In this document: in pieces, positions 46,495-57,611 of the stretch
Position numbering within the stretch: position 1 is the stretch's first letter
How the letters are laid out: each line of letters begins with the position of its first letter
Source: Nymphaea colorata
Taxonomy: Eukaryota > Streptophyta > Magnoliopsida > Nymphaeales > Nymphaeaceae
Direction of reading: 5' to 3'
Length of the DNA: 64,000 nucleotides
Assembly: GCF_008831285.2 (NCBI RefSeq)
Contig: NC_045138.2
Span: 18,447,934 to 18,511,933 of the forward strand
The notes under the pieces: generated by a model
The model's input: the letters and a program-made list of their open reading frames with translations, nothing else
What the model was told of the DNA's origin: nothing
Databases searched by the model: none
Translations under genes and position numbers: made by a program

Positions 46495-46760
46495 ACTTAA
46501 GGTCATATTGGTAAGGTTAGATATCAAAAAATCACTTTAAATATCATATTTAATGGGCTTGTTTTTGTCCATGGCTTGTTGGTCTGGCTTCTACTAATCA
46601 CTCGAATATTTAGAGAAACTGGTAGAAGCCAGACACTTAGATTGGGGATAAAAACCAGCCTCTATAATTTTTTCTCAAAAAAATATTTCAAGTAAAATAA
46701 AAACATGTTAAGATACTTATAAAAACTATTTTGATATCAAAAATCCTTTCTGTTTGATCA
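46495..46760. mobile_element. Two abutting ends of the AAAAACCAG inverted-repeat family
   Basis: A reverse end (GTTTTTGTCCATGGCTTG, GGTCTGGCTTCTA, to 46595) is followed 25 bases later by a forward end (GGTAGAAGCCAGACACTTAG, GGGATAAAAACCAG, from 46621). Their interiors match the left and right halves of the element at 48262-48612. Confidence 0.6.
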
Positions 46761-47421
46761 TTTGGCTTGTTATTGTTGTTTAATCTTTCTTGGGAATTCT
46801 TTTTGCATGGCATGGAAATGTTTGTAATTATTTATGCTAAAATTGATTGTGAAAATTTTCTCCCATTGATAATTTCTTGTTTGTGGCGGGGGTGGGATTG
46901 GTTCTGTTTTATAATTAAGATAATTAAATATGGTAATCATGTGTAGAAGTTACAAAAAATAGTTGGAGGGGCACTCGTTTAAAAACACTTATATTTGGTG
47001 GGGCCCTTATATATATAAGGATAAATGTTTAAAGATGCCTATTTAAAAATAAAGAAATTTTAAAAGACTAGTGTTGGCAGTTGCCTACACCTGTGGCTCC
47101 ACCACTAATCATGGAAGTTCCTACAAAGTTGCATAGATGGAATGCTAGCTCTAACAGTAATTTTTTCAACAGTTAAGAGACAACAATGAATTTTTATACC
47201 GCATTGAATGAAACATGAAAATGTGATGTCTAGGTGAAAAATATCAAGTATTGCAGACATTGGGGTTATGGAACCTGGAACTTTTTGATCCACCCCACAA
47301 ATGAACCAGTATTAAATACCAGAGATTTTAATGCCAAAACTTTTTTTCATCAACTAATCAAATGCTACCTATATACAGCTGCCAGCAACATCAATGATTG
47401 GAATGCAGTTATACAGCCATT

Positions 47422-47486
<65 letters not shown>

Positions 47487-48208
47487 TACACACACACTCA
47501 CATGAGCAGAGAAATCATTTGGTTACGGAATATGAATAGCTGGTGAAGACTTGCTCAAACACATGCACTAAACTCCAATTAAATTATAAAATATCAACAA
47601 TAGATATCCAAAGCATTTTAACGAATCATGGGCAGCAATGAACCTTATGATTTACAATATTGGCACTCATTCACTATATGATCTGGAAAGAGTTTACCTT
47701 ATATTGATGCAACAGATAGTGCAGCTCTGGCGCTGCACATCAAAGCACTTTTATTTTTTGGCATTATCATGTGTATGATGTATTAATCTATTATTCATCC
47801 AATCATCAATCATAATATAAATGGCATTTTCAAAATATAGAAGTTCTTTCTTGGTATCCATAAGCTGCAGTTTGGTAGACTTCTACCAGATCAGGTTGAA
47901 TAGTTGGCCTCCTTTAACACAAAAGCCTGAACAACTAGAATTCAAAATTATTTTGCTCTTACTATATGTTGTAGCTTCCATCAGTGCTTATAATTAAAAG
48001 TGGGAATCTCTTTATAGCATTCAACTGAACACCAAAAGAAGTAAATAGCATATGGCATCTGATACTTTTTTTCTTTTATTCATCAAATTCCTTCAGATCC
48101 CATTTTCAATATAGTTGGACTACTGGAATCCAAGTTATTTCCTAAGTATGGCATTCGTCCTCGTGATAAGCATTTCAAAAGGGGATCTAAGTATATTGGA
48201 ACTACAGC

Positions 48209-48261
<53 letters not shown>
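46761..48261. other. Gene-free spacer with repeats
   Basis: Contains a relative of the 26738 MITE (about 46957-47105, ending GTGGCTCCACCACT), a (CA)n(TA)n microsatellite at 47424-47484 and a (TA)n(CA)n(TA)n run at 48210-48262. No gene is supported. Confidence 0.55.
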
Positions 48262-48263
<2 letters not shown>

Positions 48264-48612
48264 CAATAGGTCAGGGGATAAAAACCAGATTCTTTAAATA
48301 TTACATTTGAAATGTTTTTTTTTTTTTTGAAATCTAACCTTACTAATGTTAGTTTGATGCACAATATATAGTACGTTGATTATTTTTTTGGTTTTATCGT
48401 TTTATAATAAGCAAAAATGAATGGCTTTCATAGCATCAACATTTTGATAATAGAAAAATCAATATTTTTCATAAAAACATCTAGATTCAAAACATATTTT
48501 ATATCAATTTTTCATAAATATATTATGATGTTTATCTTTTATTTAAGATAACTTTTTAGCAAAATGTAAATGGGTTTGGTTTTTATCCTTGGCATAAGTG
48601 TCTGGCTTTGTA
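48262..48612. mobile_element. Near-complete copy of the AAAAACCAG inverted-repeat element
   Basis: The left end GGTCAGGGGATAAAAACCAG and right end GGTTTTTATCCTTGGCATAA with GTGTCTGGCTTT are inverted copies. The outer 13 or so bases of the left end are replaced by the neighbouring TA/CA microsatellite. No open frame. Related pieces are at 16645, 46495 and 46621. Confidence 0.6.
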
Positions 48613-49135
48613 GCGTTGCCCTTGGTTTATGATGCAGTTTTTAGGGATGCTTAAAACCGCAGCTATAAACTATTAAATCTTGTTATAACGGTTTAGAACC
48701 AGAACCATCTCGGCAAGCAGCTACCAGCCCTGCCCATAGCCACTGTGCCTAAAATTAGTTTGTGGTCACGGTTTTCTCTTTTTTAGAGAGAGAGAGCCGA
48801 CAAAATGAAAATTTATAAAAATAAAATGCGGTGACAGATTGAGAGAGAGAGACGCAATCATTCCGTGTACATAATTCACACACAACTCATTACAAATACT
48901 TTTTATTTGAAATTGTACACATTATCTTCATCCTCGTTTAGGTAGGTGAAGAAAATGAATGCAAATTAAATAATAATGAATGAGTCACACACGCGCATTC
49001 ATACATGTACAGCGCTTCATATGATAAGAATAAAAATGTAAACAACATCGCGCATGGCCAACTCCTTAGGACACCATGAAGAAAAAAGAATGGCAGTAGC
49101 GCTTCTGATTAAAATAAGAACTAGAAAATCAGGGC
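48613..49135. other. 3' flank of the LIFEGUARD gene
   Basis: AT-rich with short GA runs near 48786 and 48841. It would hold the 3' UTR of the minus-strand gene ending at 49136. Nothing else is recognised. Confidence 0.5.
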
Positions 49136-50298
49136 TTATGCCTTAAACAAGCTAAGCAGACTGAGAAACAGGTTGATGACGTCCAAATAAAGACTGACTG
49201 AAGCCCAGATGTAATCGTCGTAGCTGTATCTCTTAATCAGATTATCCGTGTCGTAGATTATGTATCCGCTGAAGATGATCGTCCCGAGAATGCCGTAGAT
49301 CATGTTGGTGATTTTGCCGAACGGAAACAAGATCTGATCCAAACAAAATATCACCGGAATTCAAAACTTCAGGCCCATTAAGATGAAAGGAAATCGAAGG
49401 ATTAGGAATATTTTTGTCGACTGTTTACCCGGATGATGCCAAAGCAAATGAGAGCAACCAATGAGCAGAAGAGGAAAGGCCCAAGAAATTTGAAATCGTG
49501 GCCGCGTCTTGCTGCCCAGAATGTGTAGAGAGTCAAGCTCACGACCAGCGCTGCCGTCACGCTTGCTGCTTCTAAGATGACCCTGCCTGCTCCAACCAAT
49601 GTAAGGGATTCAATGAAATTTTCTTAGGAATAGTTGCAGAACGTTAATCAAATAACATTAAAAATATGTGACGATTCGAGGGCAGGTCAAGGTGACCCGG
49701 CCTACTCCAATCAGGCAAAACAAGTTGCAGGAAGAACGGGGTTTAGCTTACCGCTGGTGAAGGCACAGGTCAAACCCACAAGGAAGCTCATGGAAACAGT
49801 GAAGAAACCGAGTAGAAGAAAATTGAACGGGTGCTTTTGCCGACAGAAGTACATGGGGAGCAGAACTGAACCAGCCAAAACAAAGAACAAAGAAAATTCA
49901 ATCAGCAAATTTCTTAGAAACAGAACTGGCAGCAAATTCAAGAAAGAATCATCAGGAATACAGAAAAGTAGAGAAATAAGAAATGGGTGAAAGGAGCAGG
50001 CGCAACAGGAAGAGATGGAAAACCAAAAATTCTAGAAGAAAAAATGACAGCAGTACTCACTAATGAAAGGAAGAACAAGGCTGACAATGTAAATGGCAAG
50101 TCCGGGGGTCGTCGTGACTAAGTAGTCCGCTATCGGATGAACGGCCACAACGACGGCACAGACCGCGACGGTGAGGAGGATCTGCACGGTGAGGATGGAA
50201 TAGATCTTTCGAATGAATGCCCATCGAAGCTCCGGGTTCTCCATCATCCCCGGGTACAGTGGTGGCGCCACTCCCACCTCAACATCGCCACCCTTCAT
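49136..50298 (-). CDS. LFG: LIFEGUARD/BAX-inhibitor-motif membrane protein (four exons)
   Basis: Exons on the minus strand: 50298-50061, 49865-49752, 49586-49429 and 49333-49136; GT-AG junctions, joined frame open for 235 residues, the usual plant LFG length. The N-terminus reads KGGDVEVGVAPPLYPGM and NPELRWAFIRKIYSILTVQ; later come LLLGFFTVSMSFLVGLTCAF, SLTLYTFWAARRGHDFKFLG, FSGYIIYDTDNLIKRYSYDD and SLYLDVINLFLSLLSLF. About seven hydrophobic segments and the DTDNLI..YS.DDYI signature are typical of the TMBIM family, multi-pass proteins of ER/Golgi-type membranes that restrain cell death and in plants also act in brassinosteroid and powdery-mildew responses. The start is the ATG in the conserved KGGDVE context. 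No defect is seen. Which plant LFG member it is cannot be settled here. Confidence 0.95.
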
Positions 50299-50419
50299 GT
50301 TGTTACTTGTCTCCTGCTGCCCGCCACCACCTGATCGTGTATGTTTGAGAGAGAGAGAGAGAGGACAATGGAAGATCAGCTGATAAAATTGGGGATGGAG
50401 AGAGGGAGGGATGGAAGGA

Positions 50420-50426
50420 TTTTATA
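50420..50426 (-). promoter_or_regulatory. Candidate TATA box of the LIFEGUARD gene
   Basis: TATAAAA on the minus strand, about 120 bases before the ATG at 50298. A CT repeat (GA on the + strand, about 50347-50364) lies between it and the start, a common feature of plant 5' UTRs. Confidence 0.5.
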
Positions 50427-50449
50427 AGTCGCGAGGAGAGGTTGGTTCC

Positions 50450-52867
50450 ATAGACTTTCCTGTTTCCTTCATGTTGTGGTCAAGAAAATGATCCGGTAAA
50501 TACCTGTAAGTTAATAGATTTATAGCCCAAACGCGGAACAAAAAGTTTCTTGGTTCTTGCATTTGATGAGTCACCCATGCTGTTGAAATGATCCAATTCC
50601 GTATGACGCATCCAGCTTAGAGCTTACCCAAAAATTAAGGCTTATAAATACGAAATTAAATGAGTCAAAGTAGCGGACATTTGAAAAAACCAGTCTTCAT
50701 CTTTAGTCACTGTTAAGGGCGCGTTTGATCACTTAAGATTTGATATTAGAAAATTTCGGACTCTTGTTGCTTGACTATAATATGAAATTATGCTTGGACA
50801 ATGCAATTTGAAGACAATGATGATTTTATATTTTTAGTTCTCAAAGGCCATAGTTTGTTAATATCATAGACGTAAAGTGAACCCCTTATTAAAATATAAG
50901 ACACTTGAATCTAAGATGCAAGGCAGTCAAATATCGGCTAACCTAATTGGACAGGGTCCAGTCATCCTCAACAAATTGGAGGCATTACTTGCACCTAATC
51001 AAATATTGACACAGTTAAGTTTTTATTTAAGGGACCACATTTTAGTTATAAACTGAAATACAGGCCTCATGTTTGTGCTTTCTCCAACGCGAACCTCAAG
51101 TAATAACTGATAGTTATCAATTAAAAGGCAAATGTGAGCGACGATAAGGGAAATAAGTCAAATGACCCTACTTTTCCATCCACAAAGGATAACGTTAAAA
51201 ATCAAATCAGGAATTTTGACATCTCCTAACATGTCATAGCTTCATTAGGCTTTGCTTTTCTACAGTTATTAACGAAAGTGAAGTCTGCACCAAAATGAAT
51301 AAAAAAATGGAGTTCATATTCAAATTTATGATAAAAAAAAAAAGAGAGCAACTTGGGCGTTACTTTGATGACATGCGGTACAGCTGAGAAGGATCATAAC
51401 AAACAACTTGCTTTAAAAAATTAAAAATTAAAAATTAAAAATTAAAAAATTAAAATTAAAATAATTTTTTTTTTATGATTAGCTTTTAAAATTTGTCGGC
51501 CCTAACTTATGTCAGGGTCATAAGAAGACGATGTCATGGAAATGATCAGTATAAAATGAGGGTTTGGTATGTAAACTTCAAAAGTATATAGTTTTGTTCC
51601 CAATTTCTTACATGATTGGAAACAAATAGACCTGAACAGTTTGAACAACCACCAAGCAAGACCATATATATATATATATATATACTGCACCATAATTCCA
51701 GTCTTAATTTGTCAAATAAACAACTGATGAACTAAGACGTCTCTCACCATGTCCCATTAAAATTTTTTTTTCTCCCTCTTACCGACCCCTATCTTCCCTC
51801 CATCTCTTCCCTTTCCTTATTTACTTTCTCCAACCCCCCTCTTCCCAAACTTCTTCCAACATACCAGCCACCAGTCCTGTCCAAGCTCCGTCATCAGGGA
51901 AGGGTGCTCGCGGCCTCCTCCCTTTCTTGTTCAACTTCTTTTTTCCTTTGTTGTTCTTGTTAAGATAAGTGGAAAACCATCTGCTTTTGCACTAGGCCGG
52001 CTGGGGTTTCGTTGAGCAGGGATGGAGGGAAGAGGGGCCCACCTAGGCCATGGCCCTCCTCCAATCAATGAATTTTTTTTTACATTGAAAATAATATTAC
52101 TTTCTAATTGCATAATGTATTTTTTGTATTAAAATTCAGTTTGTAGAGCCCTACAGATCAAACTCTCGGGCTTGCTTGTAAAGAAAATTCTGACTTCACC
52201 CCTGCCGATTACAACTGAGTCCCGACTGCCCGTTGGCACTGGGCAGCGGCGCTGAAGATGGATGAATTATTTCACCATCTATTTCTGTGCAGCTGCCGAC
52301 GGCATCGCCTGACACTACTCTTCTACTCCTTCCCTCCCTCTCTCACCCGACACAAGATACTTTAGAACGAAGAGAATGCTTCAGTGATTTTTCCTTTCCT
52401 CAATGGAGAGAAGATCCGCAAAGCCATTCTACTAATGCACCTTTCAATCAAGAGATGCACAACCCGTTTCAACTAAGCAAAAACTTAGTAAGCTTACAAG
52501 CAAAAAAACTTAGTAACACTTAGTTACTAAGAAAAAGAAACTAAGCGTGTCTTAACAAAAAACTTCTGATTTAGTAACTAAGTTTTTAATATAAGTTCAG
52601 CAAGACGAGGGACCAAGCAAGAGAGACAGGCAGACAGAAAGGAGGACAGAGATCCTTGTGCTGGGAAATGATGTCCAGCAACATTTCAGAAGAGGTAACA
52701 AGACGATCTCTTCTCAATTTTTTTGTACTTCTTGAACTGTGCGTCTTAATTTTTTGTTTTCATGCTCCATGTCACGCTGAAAGCTTCATTCATTTGGCCT
52801 AAAGCCATGTGTAATCAGTCAAAACACTACCCATCATCAGATTATGAAATTATCTAGAAGACAATTG
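50450..52867. other. Gene-free spacer with small repeats
   Basis: Has a MITE-like pair of ends (TAAGGGCGCGTTTGATCAC at 50715 and AAGGCAGTCAAATATC at about 50923), an AAATT-type low-complexity tract at 51415-51465, a TA run at 51665, the short element at 52017-52206, and GTTACTAAG-type inverted words near 52510-52590 shared with 43590-43640. No gene is supported. Confidence 0.5.
52017..52206. mobile_element. Short element with GGGGCAGAGG-type ends, copy 2
   Basis: Begins GCAGGGATGGAGGGAAG and ends GACTTCACCCCTGC, imperfect inverted ends; the interior has GAATTTTTTTTTACATTG as in the copy at 43262-43429. Confidence 0.5.
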
Positions 52868-53190
52868 TGTTAGCAAGATTACAGGGATTGCCTCCATTAC
52901 CTTCTTTGTTAAGGAAGGTTACAGCTGCCTAATCAAGATTCTCTCTCCGTTTCCTTATCTCATAATTTTCTTATCCATCAAAATTGTGTTGCCCTATTTA
53001 TCACAAGAATCCTGCATGATTCTCTTGACTAATATGGCTTGGTGTGTAGCCCATAAAAGAGAGAGTTGTCTTCTCTCAAAAGGTATCACATAGAAATAAA
53101 GGAGTGTTCTTATTCTCGTGGATGTAGGCATTGAATTGCCGAACCATGTACATGCTTATGTTTGTGTCTTTCGTTTTCATGTTTTTAACA
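52868..53190 (+). mobile_element. Ty1/copia long terminal repeat (5' LTR)
   Basis: 323 bp beginning TGTTAGCAAG and ending TTTTTAACA, with the TG...CA ends normal for plant LTRs, a TATA-like CATAAAAG near 53052, and a primer-binding site immediately after it. No matching 3' LTR is found in the window. Confidence 0.8.
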
Positions 53191-53202
53191 TGGTATCAAA
53201 GC
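53191..53202 (+). other. Primer-binding site of the copia element
   Basis: TGGTATCAAAGC directly after the LTR. It complements the 3' end of initiator methionine tRNA (usual form TGGTATCAGAGC), the primer of Ty1/copia reverse transcription. Confidence 0.85.
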
Positions 53203-54400
53203 CAAGTTCCTATTGAAAGGGAGCATTCTTGCTGTCTACTGCAAGATCGCTCGTGAGACACCTGTGACAGATTCTAGCCAAAAGTGCAGGAGGTTCAAGA
53301 GTGACGAGAGTTAGCGGTATTAGCCTTAGGAGGAGGGCACATCATCCTCTGTTTCCCACAGCATATTCTTCAACGTCTGTGCAAAAATAAGAGTACCGCT
53401 ATCTTTGCGCCAGAGTGCCGCTGGATCAACCTTCAGCCAGTGGGAGTGCTGCGACGCCAAGAAAGTTCTGCGAAAGAGTGCTCGCTGGATCAACCTTGTT
53501 CCAGCAGAAAGTTCTCCTGCGTTTCACTGCTATTGAAGCTTCCACCAGCATCGCCCAAAAAACTCCCATCGGCGTCACCCATTGAAGCTTCCATCGGCGT
53601 CGCCCAAAAAAACCCTCATCGGTGTCGTCCAAGCTTGGGAGGGTCATCCGAGAGAGAGAGAGGCCGCCCGTCGCTCCGGCGTCGCACGATCATCCTCTGC
53701 TAATTCAGTTTGGTGGAACGCCCATCTTCCTCTGGTGCGCCCTTCTTCACACTGCACCTCTTTGAAGTTTTCCTTTTACTTGAGAGGGGGCGACACTAGC
53801 AGCAGCCACCTCTTCATCCGTTATATGGGTCTGCCAAATGTCATCGTGTGAGAAATGGAGGGACTACCAAAAAGGAAACTGCCCTCCCTGTAATGTAATC
53901 GGGTGATATTGTGGGCAATGTAATCGGGTGATATTGTGGGCAAGCCAACCGCTTCAAAAAGGAAGGGAGACGCGGGAGGATCTCTCGCACGTTCTTCTCT
54001 AATAATATTAGAGAGTCCCATCTCCTTAGTTGGCGCCATTTGCCTTTGGTAGCCGTTTCAAAAGAAGGGGATCATTCCGCTCGCCCACCAATTCCTGTCA
54101 AAAGAAAGCCACCTCCGGTCCTCCACCTTACCAAAAAGCCGCAAGGGAGAAATCAACCCAAGCAGCAAGGCGATTTTTTTTTACCGATGGCTAGCATTCA
54201 GAATGGAGACGAACATTCCAGAGGGTTAAAATCCTCTGATCAACATGGTACATTAAGAATTACTTCCACTCTTATAAATGGCGCAAACCATCTAAGTTGA
54301 GCCAAGGCTGCAAGACTCTTTCTTAGTGGGAGATTTAAGGCGGGATACCTAAAATGAAAAAATCAAACCTTCGGCTACTAATGATCCAGGTATGAAGAGT
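53203..54400 (+). mobile_element. Leader and start of gag of a truncated copia element
   Basis: GC-rich leader followed by an ATG at 54187 that reads MASIQNGDEHSRGLKS, ITSTLINGANHLS, then a TGA where gag normally has the conserved tryptophan region, and in the same frame AKAARLFLSGRFKAGYLK and another stop. This is the N-terminal gag pattern of plant copia (NG.NY..WA..V.LFL.GR.K.GYL). It breaks off near 54400; pol and the 3' LTR are absent. Confidence 0.7.
53892..53941. repeat. Perfect tandem repeat, 25-bp unit, two copies
   Basis: The unit starts AATGTAATCGGGTGATATTG at 53892 and 53917, identical in both copies, inside the copia leader. Recent replication slippage is likely. Confidence 0.9.
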
Positions 54401-55365
54401 GGGAATCTAAAAAAAAAAAAAAATTATATGTTGTTCTATATAAAATTTTTATTTTGAAACATGATTTTTGGCCCTACTCAAAACTTAAAAAAATTTAACT
54501 CGCCACATGAAAAATTTCTAGTTCCATTCCTGATAGGCCTGGGCGCTGGGTCGGGTCGCTGGTGGGTACCCGGTACCTGGCCTGGAATGGGCCCGGGTTC
54601 GGGCCGTGATTTGCAAAAGACAGGCTTTCGCCGGTTGCGCCCGGCCCGGCCCGACATTAAAACGGGCTGGGTGGGTCCCGGTTTTAAGTTGGGACTGTTG
54701 GGGCCCATTGGGAACATTAGCTATAGACAGCAATCTTCTTGGCTTAGCTTTCTTCCCCCTTTTTCTTCTCTCCTCTTTAAATCTTCTTTTACTGTTTTTC
54801 AAGTTTTTTTAAGTTACCCTGTATGCTCGTTGTGACTAAAGTTTGTTAATGTATTTTCATTTTGTTTGGTCTCTCTCTTTTTCTTTCTTTCTCTTGTGGT
54901 AACGTAGAGTAGACTCTTAGGTCTCTGTCTTTGTTTATTGCTGCCGGAGAAGGCAGACCGAGAAGGAAGAGCGTCGCCCTTCTATAGCAGGAGGTATTGC
55001 AACACGTTGTCCCTCTCTCTATGAGCATGTGTTGTTGCCGTAGAACCCTTTTCCGGCAGGTTAGGGACTATGATCGCAGCAGTATAGCACGTGTTGTTGT
55101 AGAACCCTTTTTTGGCAGGTTAGGAAGGCGGTTAATTGTTTGCCAATTGCCATCTTCGAATCCATTTTCTCTTGTGTGAATTCTAGTTTGGTGATGCTGA
55201 CTGGCTCGACCCGGCCCCACCCAACAATTAACAAAACGGGTTGAGTTGGGCCTCGGACATGGTTGACCCAGCTCGATACCCAGCCCGGCCCCTTAATAAT
55301 CAATTAAGCTAGACGATGGGGAACGATCATGGGGAATGAGAACGTCCATTTGGTGAGACTTCCTT
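54401..55365. other. Spacer with GC-rich repeat and a short duplication
   Basis: 54535-54715 is GC-rich (GGGCCCGGGTTCGGGCC), echoed at 55200-55290 (CGACCCGGCCCCACCC, CAGCCCGGCCCC); these may be the two ends of one inserted element. Inside it GTTGTTG..GTAGAACCCTTTT and GGCAGGTTAGG occur twice, at about 55031 and 55095. No gene is seen. Confidence 0.5.
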
Positions 55366-56302
55366 TTTCTTTTCCTGGTTGTTGATTTTTTTTTTCTGTG
55401 TTATTTTTTGTTTTTTCGAGTTAAGTCCTTGATACTGGTGTGTTTTTTTTTTCTGATTAGATATTCGTGTCATTCTAGGATTTAATCGTATTTGGATTAG
55501 ATGTATTCTTTATTCTATCGGCATTATAGAATAATCATATAAAATGGGTGTCATTCTTAAAGCCTAACTAGATTCGATTCCTTAATGGAATATTTTTTTT
55601 TTTTTACAGATCCACTTTTCTTTTTAGCAGTTTTAGTAGGATATCGGGATTTGTCAACATCAGTTATTCGTGATGCTCTTAATTGTAATTGGAATTCTCT
55701 TGCTGCTTTCCTGTCAAATGTTTTTTGCAAGCTAAGATGAAATCGGGATAAGAGATAAATTGTTTATTGATATTTATTAGGCATAGGTACCATAACCGCT
55801 ACATAAACAAGTGGTTGGAAAAATACAATACCTGCCATGTCTTGAAGTTTCAGATGTCTGTGGAAGGCAACAAGCTGACTATGGTGGTAGTGTCGAGGGA
55901 GAAGACGAAGGGAGGAGGAGAAGGAGGGGAAAGGACGAAAGAATGAGGAGGAGGAGGAGGGTCAGGCCAAAATTTAAAACATAGTGGTGGTGCCTGGGGT
56001 GGAGTTTTCATTTTATATATGTATCACCACCTTGTTGAATTCCAATTGTCAATAAGATTTCTTTCTTAAATGAAAGACTAATAAATTATTTTTAATCTTA
56101 TATTTTTTGTTTTCAAGTTCTAATAATGCTTCTTTCCTAAATAAACATATTCATAAATTATGTTCTATTCTTACCTTCATTTCCAATTTTAATAAGATTT
56201 CGTTCCTTCTTTTAGTTTTACTTTTATTTACTGTTCTAAAGGGCTTAACGTAGTTGTTTAAGCCTTTGGTGAATGAGGTTAGGCAGCATTATATCTATGT
56301 GG
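55366..56302 (+). repeat. 0.93-kb direct repeat, copy 2, carrying a half RING-H2 domain
   Basis: Partner of 43735-44665 in the same orientation, about 11.6 kb away. After ATTTATTAG at about 55780 one frame reads HRYHNRYINKWLEKYNTCHV then LKFQMSVEGNKL, the second half of the RING seen in the minus-strand array. Zinc ligands are damaged (a tyrosine where the C of H..C is expected, HVLK for C..C), so it cannot be a working RING. Confidence 0.85.
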
Positions 56303-57371
56303 TTAGTCAATTTTCTTGAGTAATGGGAGGAGCGCCTTCAAAAGCTTCATAACAAAGTGCTACTGGTCACGCTTAATCTACATACTAAAGCATGAATGCT
56401 TGTAGTAAAGGTTAGAGGCAGCAAAATGAGGGCGGCAAAGGCTTTCAAACAGCTAGCAACTTCCACCTCTCACTATTGGAAAGCCTATGGGAAGAAGCTC
56501 GGGAAAATACAGTAGGGCATCACCCGTGAGAAAGATCAACTCTGTACTTTGTTATTAAACATCTTCCAAAATGATCTCCATGTCATGTTTTCAAATATTT
56601 CATGTTGTCATGCAATGGAAGCATTTTCTTATGGTCAATTTCGCTTCTTCTGTTTTTTCAATCTGGGGACCTTCTAATGTAATACGTACCTCGGTGGTTT
56701 ACATGTTTATTTTTGTTTGTGTGCATGCGTTTGTACATGTTTCATACGTATTAATTTCTGAAATTTGTGAACAAAACAGAGATTAGCTAGAATTTAATAA
56801 ATGGCAGGAAAGGCATATATATATATATATATATATATCTGTAACAACAGGAAGATTATTTGACATATGAGAGTAACTAAGATCCAGGTGAGTTAAATCT
56901 CTAAGAGTTCCTATTGTGATATGAGAGTAACTAAGATCCAGGTGAGTTTGAGGCGAAAATCACTTTTATTTAAAATCTAGGGGGAGGTAGGCTTTGGTTT
57001 TGCTAAAATTGAGTTTTGGCAAAACCCATTTTTTATGTCAGGCTGAACCGTCTTGAAACAATTAGATGATGAACCTTTAAGTGGGGGTGAATCTTTTGGA
57101 AGAAAGTAGCAAAGCTGGAAAGAGCTTGTCCCAAAAGGTAGAAGAATCCATCTTCATTTGGGAACTGTCCATTTAAAAGTTGCAAGTATGCACAACTTGT
57201 GCTCAATCAATTGCTCTCACCAACTCATCTTACGACAATATAAGATAAGACATCCAGACACCATCCAATAGCATGTGACCATTAATGATGCCTATCCGAT
57301 ATTTTATCGTCTGTCCAAGTGGGGTCCTCACATCATATGGAGCCAATTTGCTAATTATTGAATCAACTTGA

Positions 57372-57376
<5 letters not shown>
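56303..57376. other. Gene-free spacer
   Basis: Anonymous sequence with a TA run at about 56816-56838 and a 30-bp repeat at 56865/56919. No gene is supported. Confidence 0.5.
56865..56948. repeat. Perfect 30-bp direct repeat, 54 bp apart
   Basis: ATATGAGAGTAACTAAGATC followed by CAGGTGAGTT at 56865-56894 and again at 56919-56948. Confidence 0.9.

Positions 57377-57455
<79 letters not shown>
57375..57455. repeat. (CT)n(TA)n compound microsatellite
   Basis: About 44 bases of CT followed directly by about 37 bases of TA, 160 bases beyond the stop of LRX-like gene C. Confidence 0.95.
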
Positions 57456-57456
<1 letters not shown>

Positions 57457-57611
57457 AAATAAACTCCAACTCTTTTATATTTTCGTCAAACTTAAAAAAA
57501 AAATTAAAGGAGAATACAAGTTCAGTCCCTAACTCTTTTTCGAATATATATGACCTAGATCTGTCGTGGTCCAGTTCGCTGTGTTGGTGGACGATACTGA
57601 TTGCGAGCCGA

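Noticed and set aside
49634-49990. 118-codon + strand open frame over the LIFEGUARD gene
   Set aside because: It overlaps the well-supported minus-strand exon 2 and its introns and has no family resemblance.
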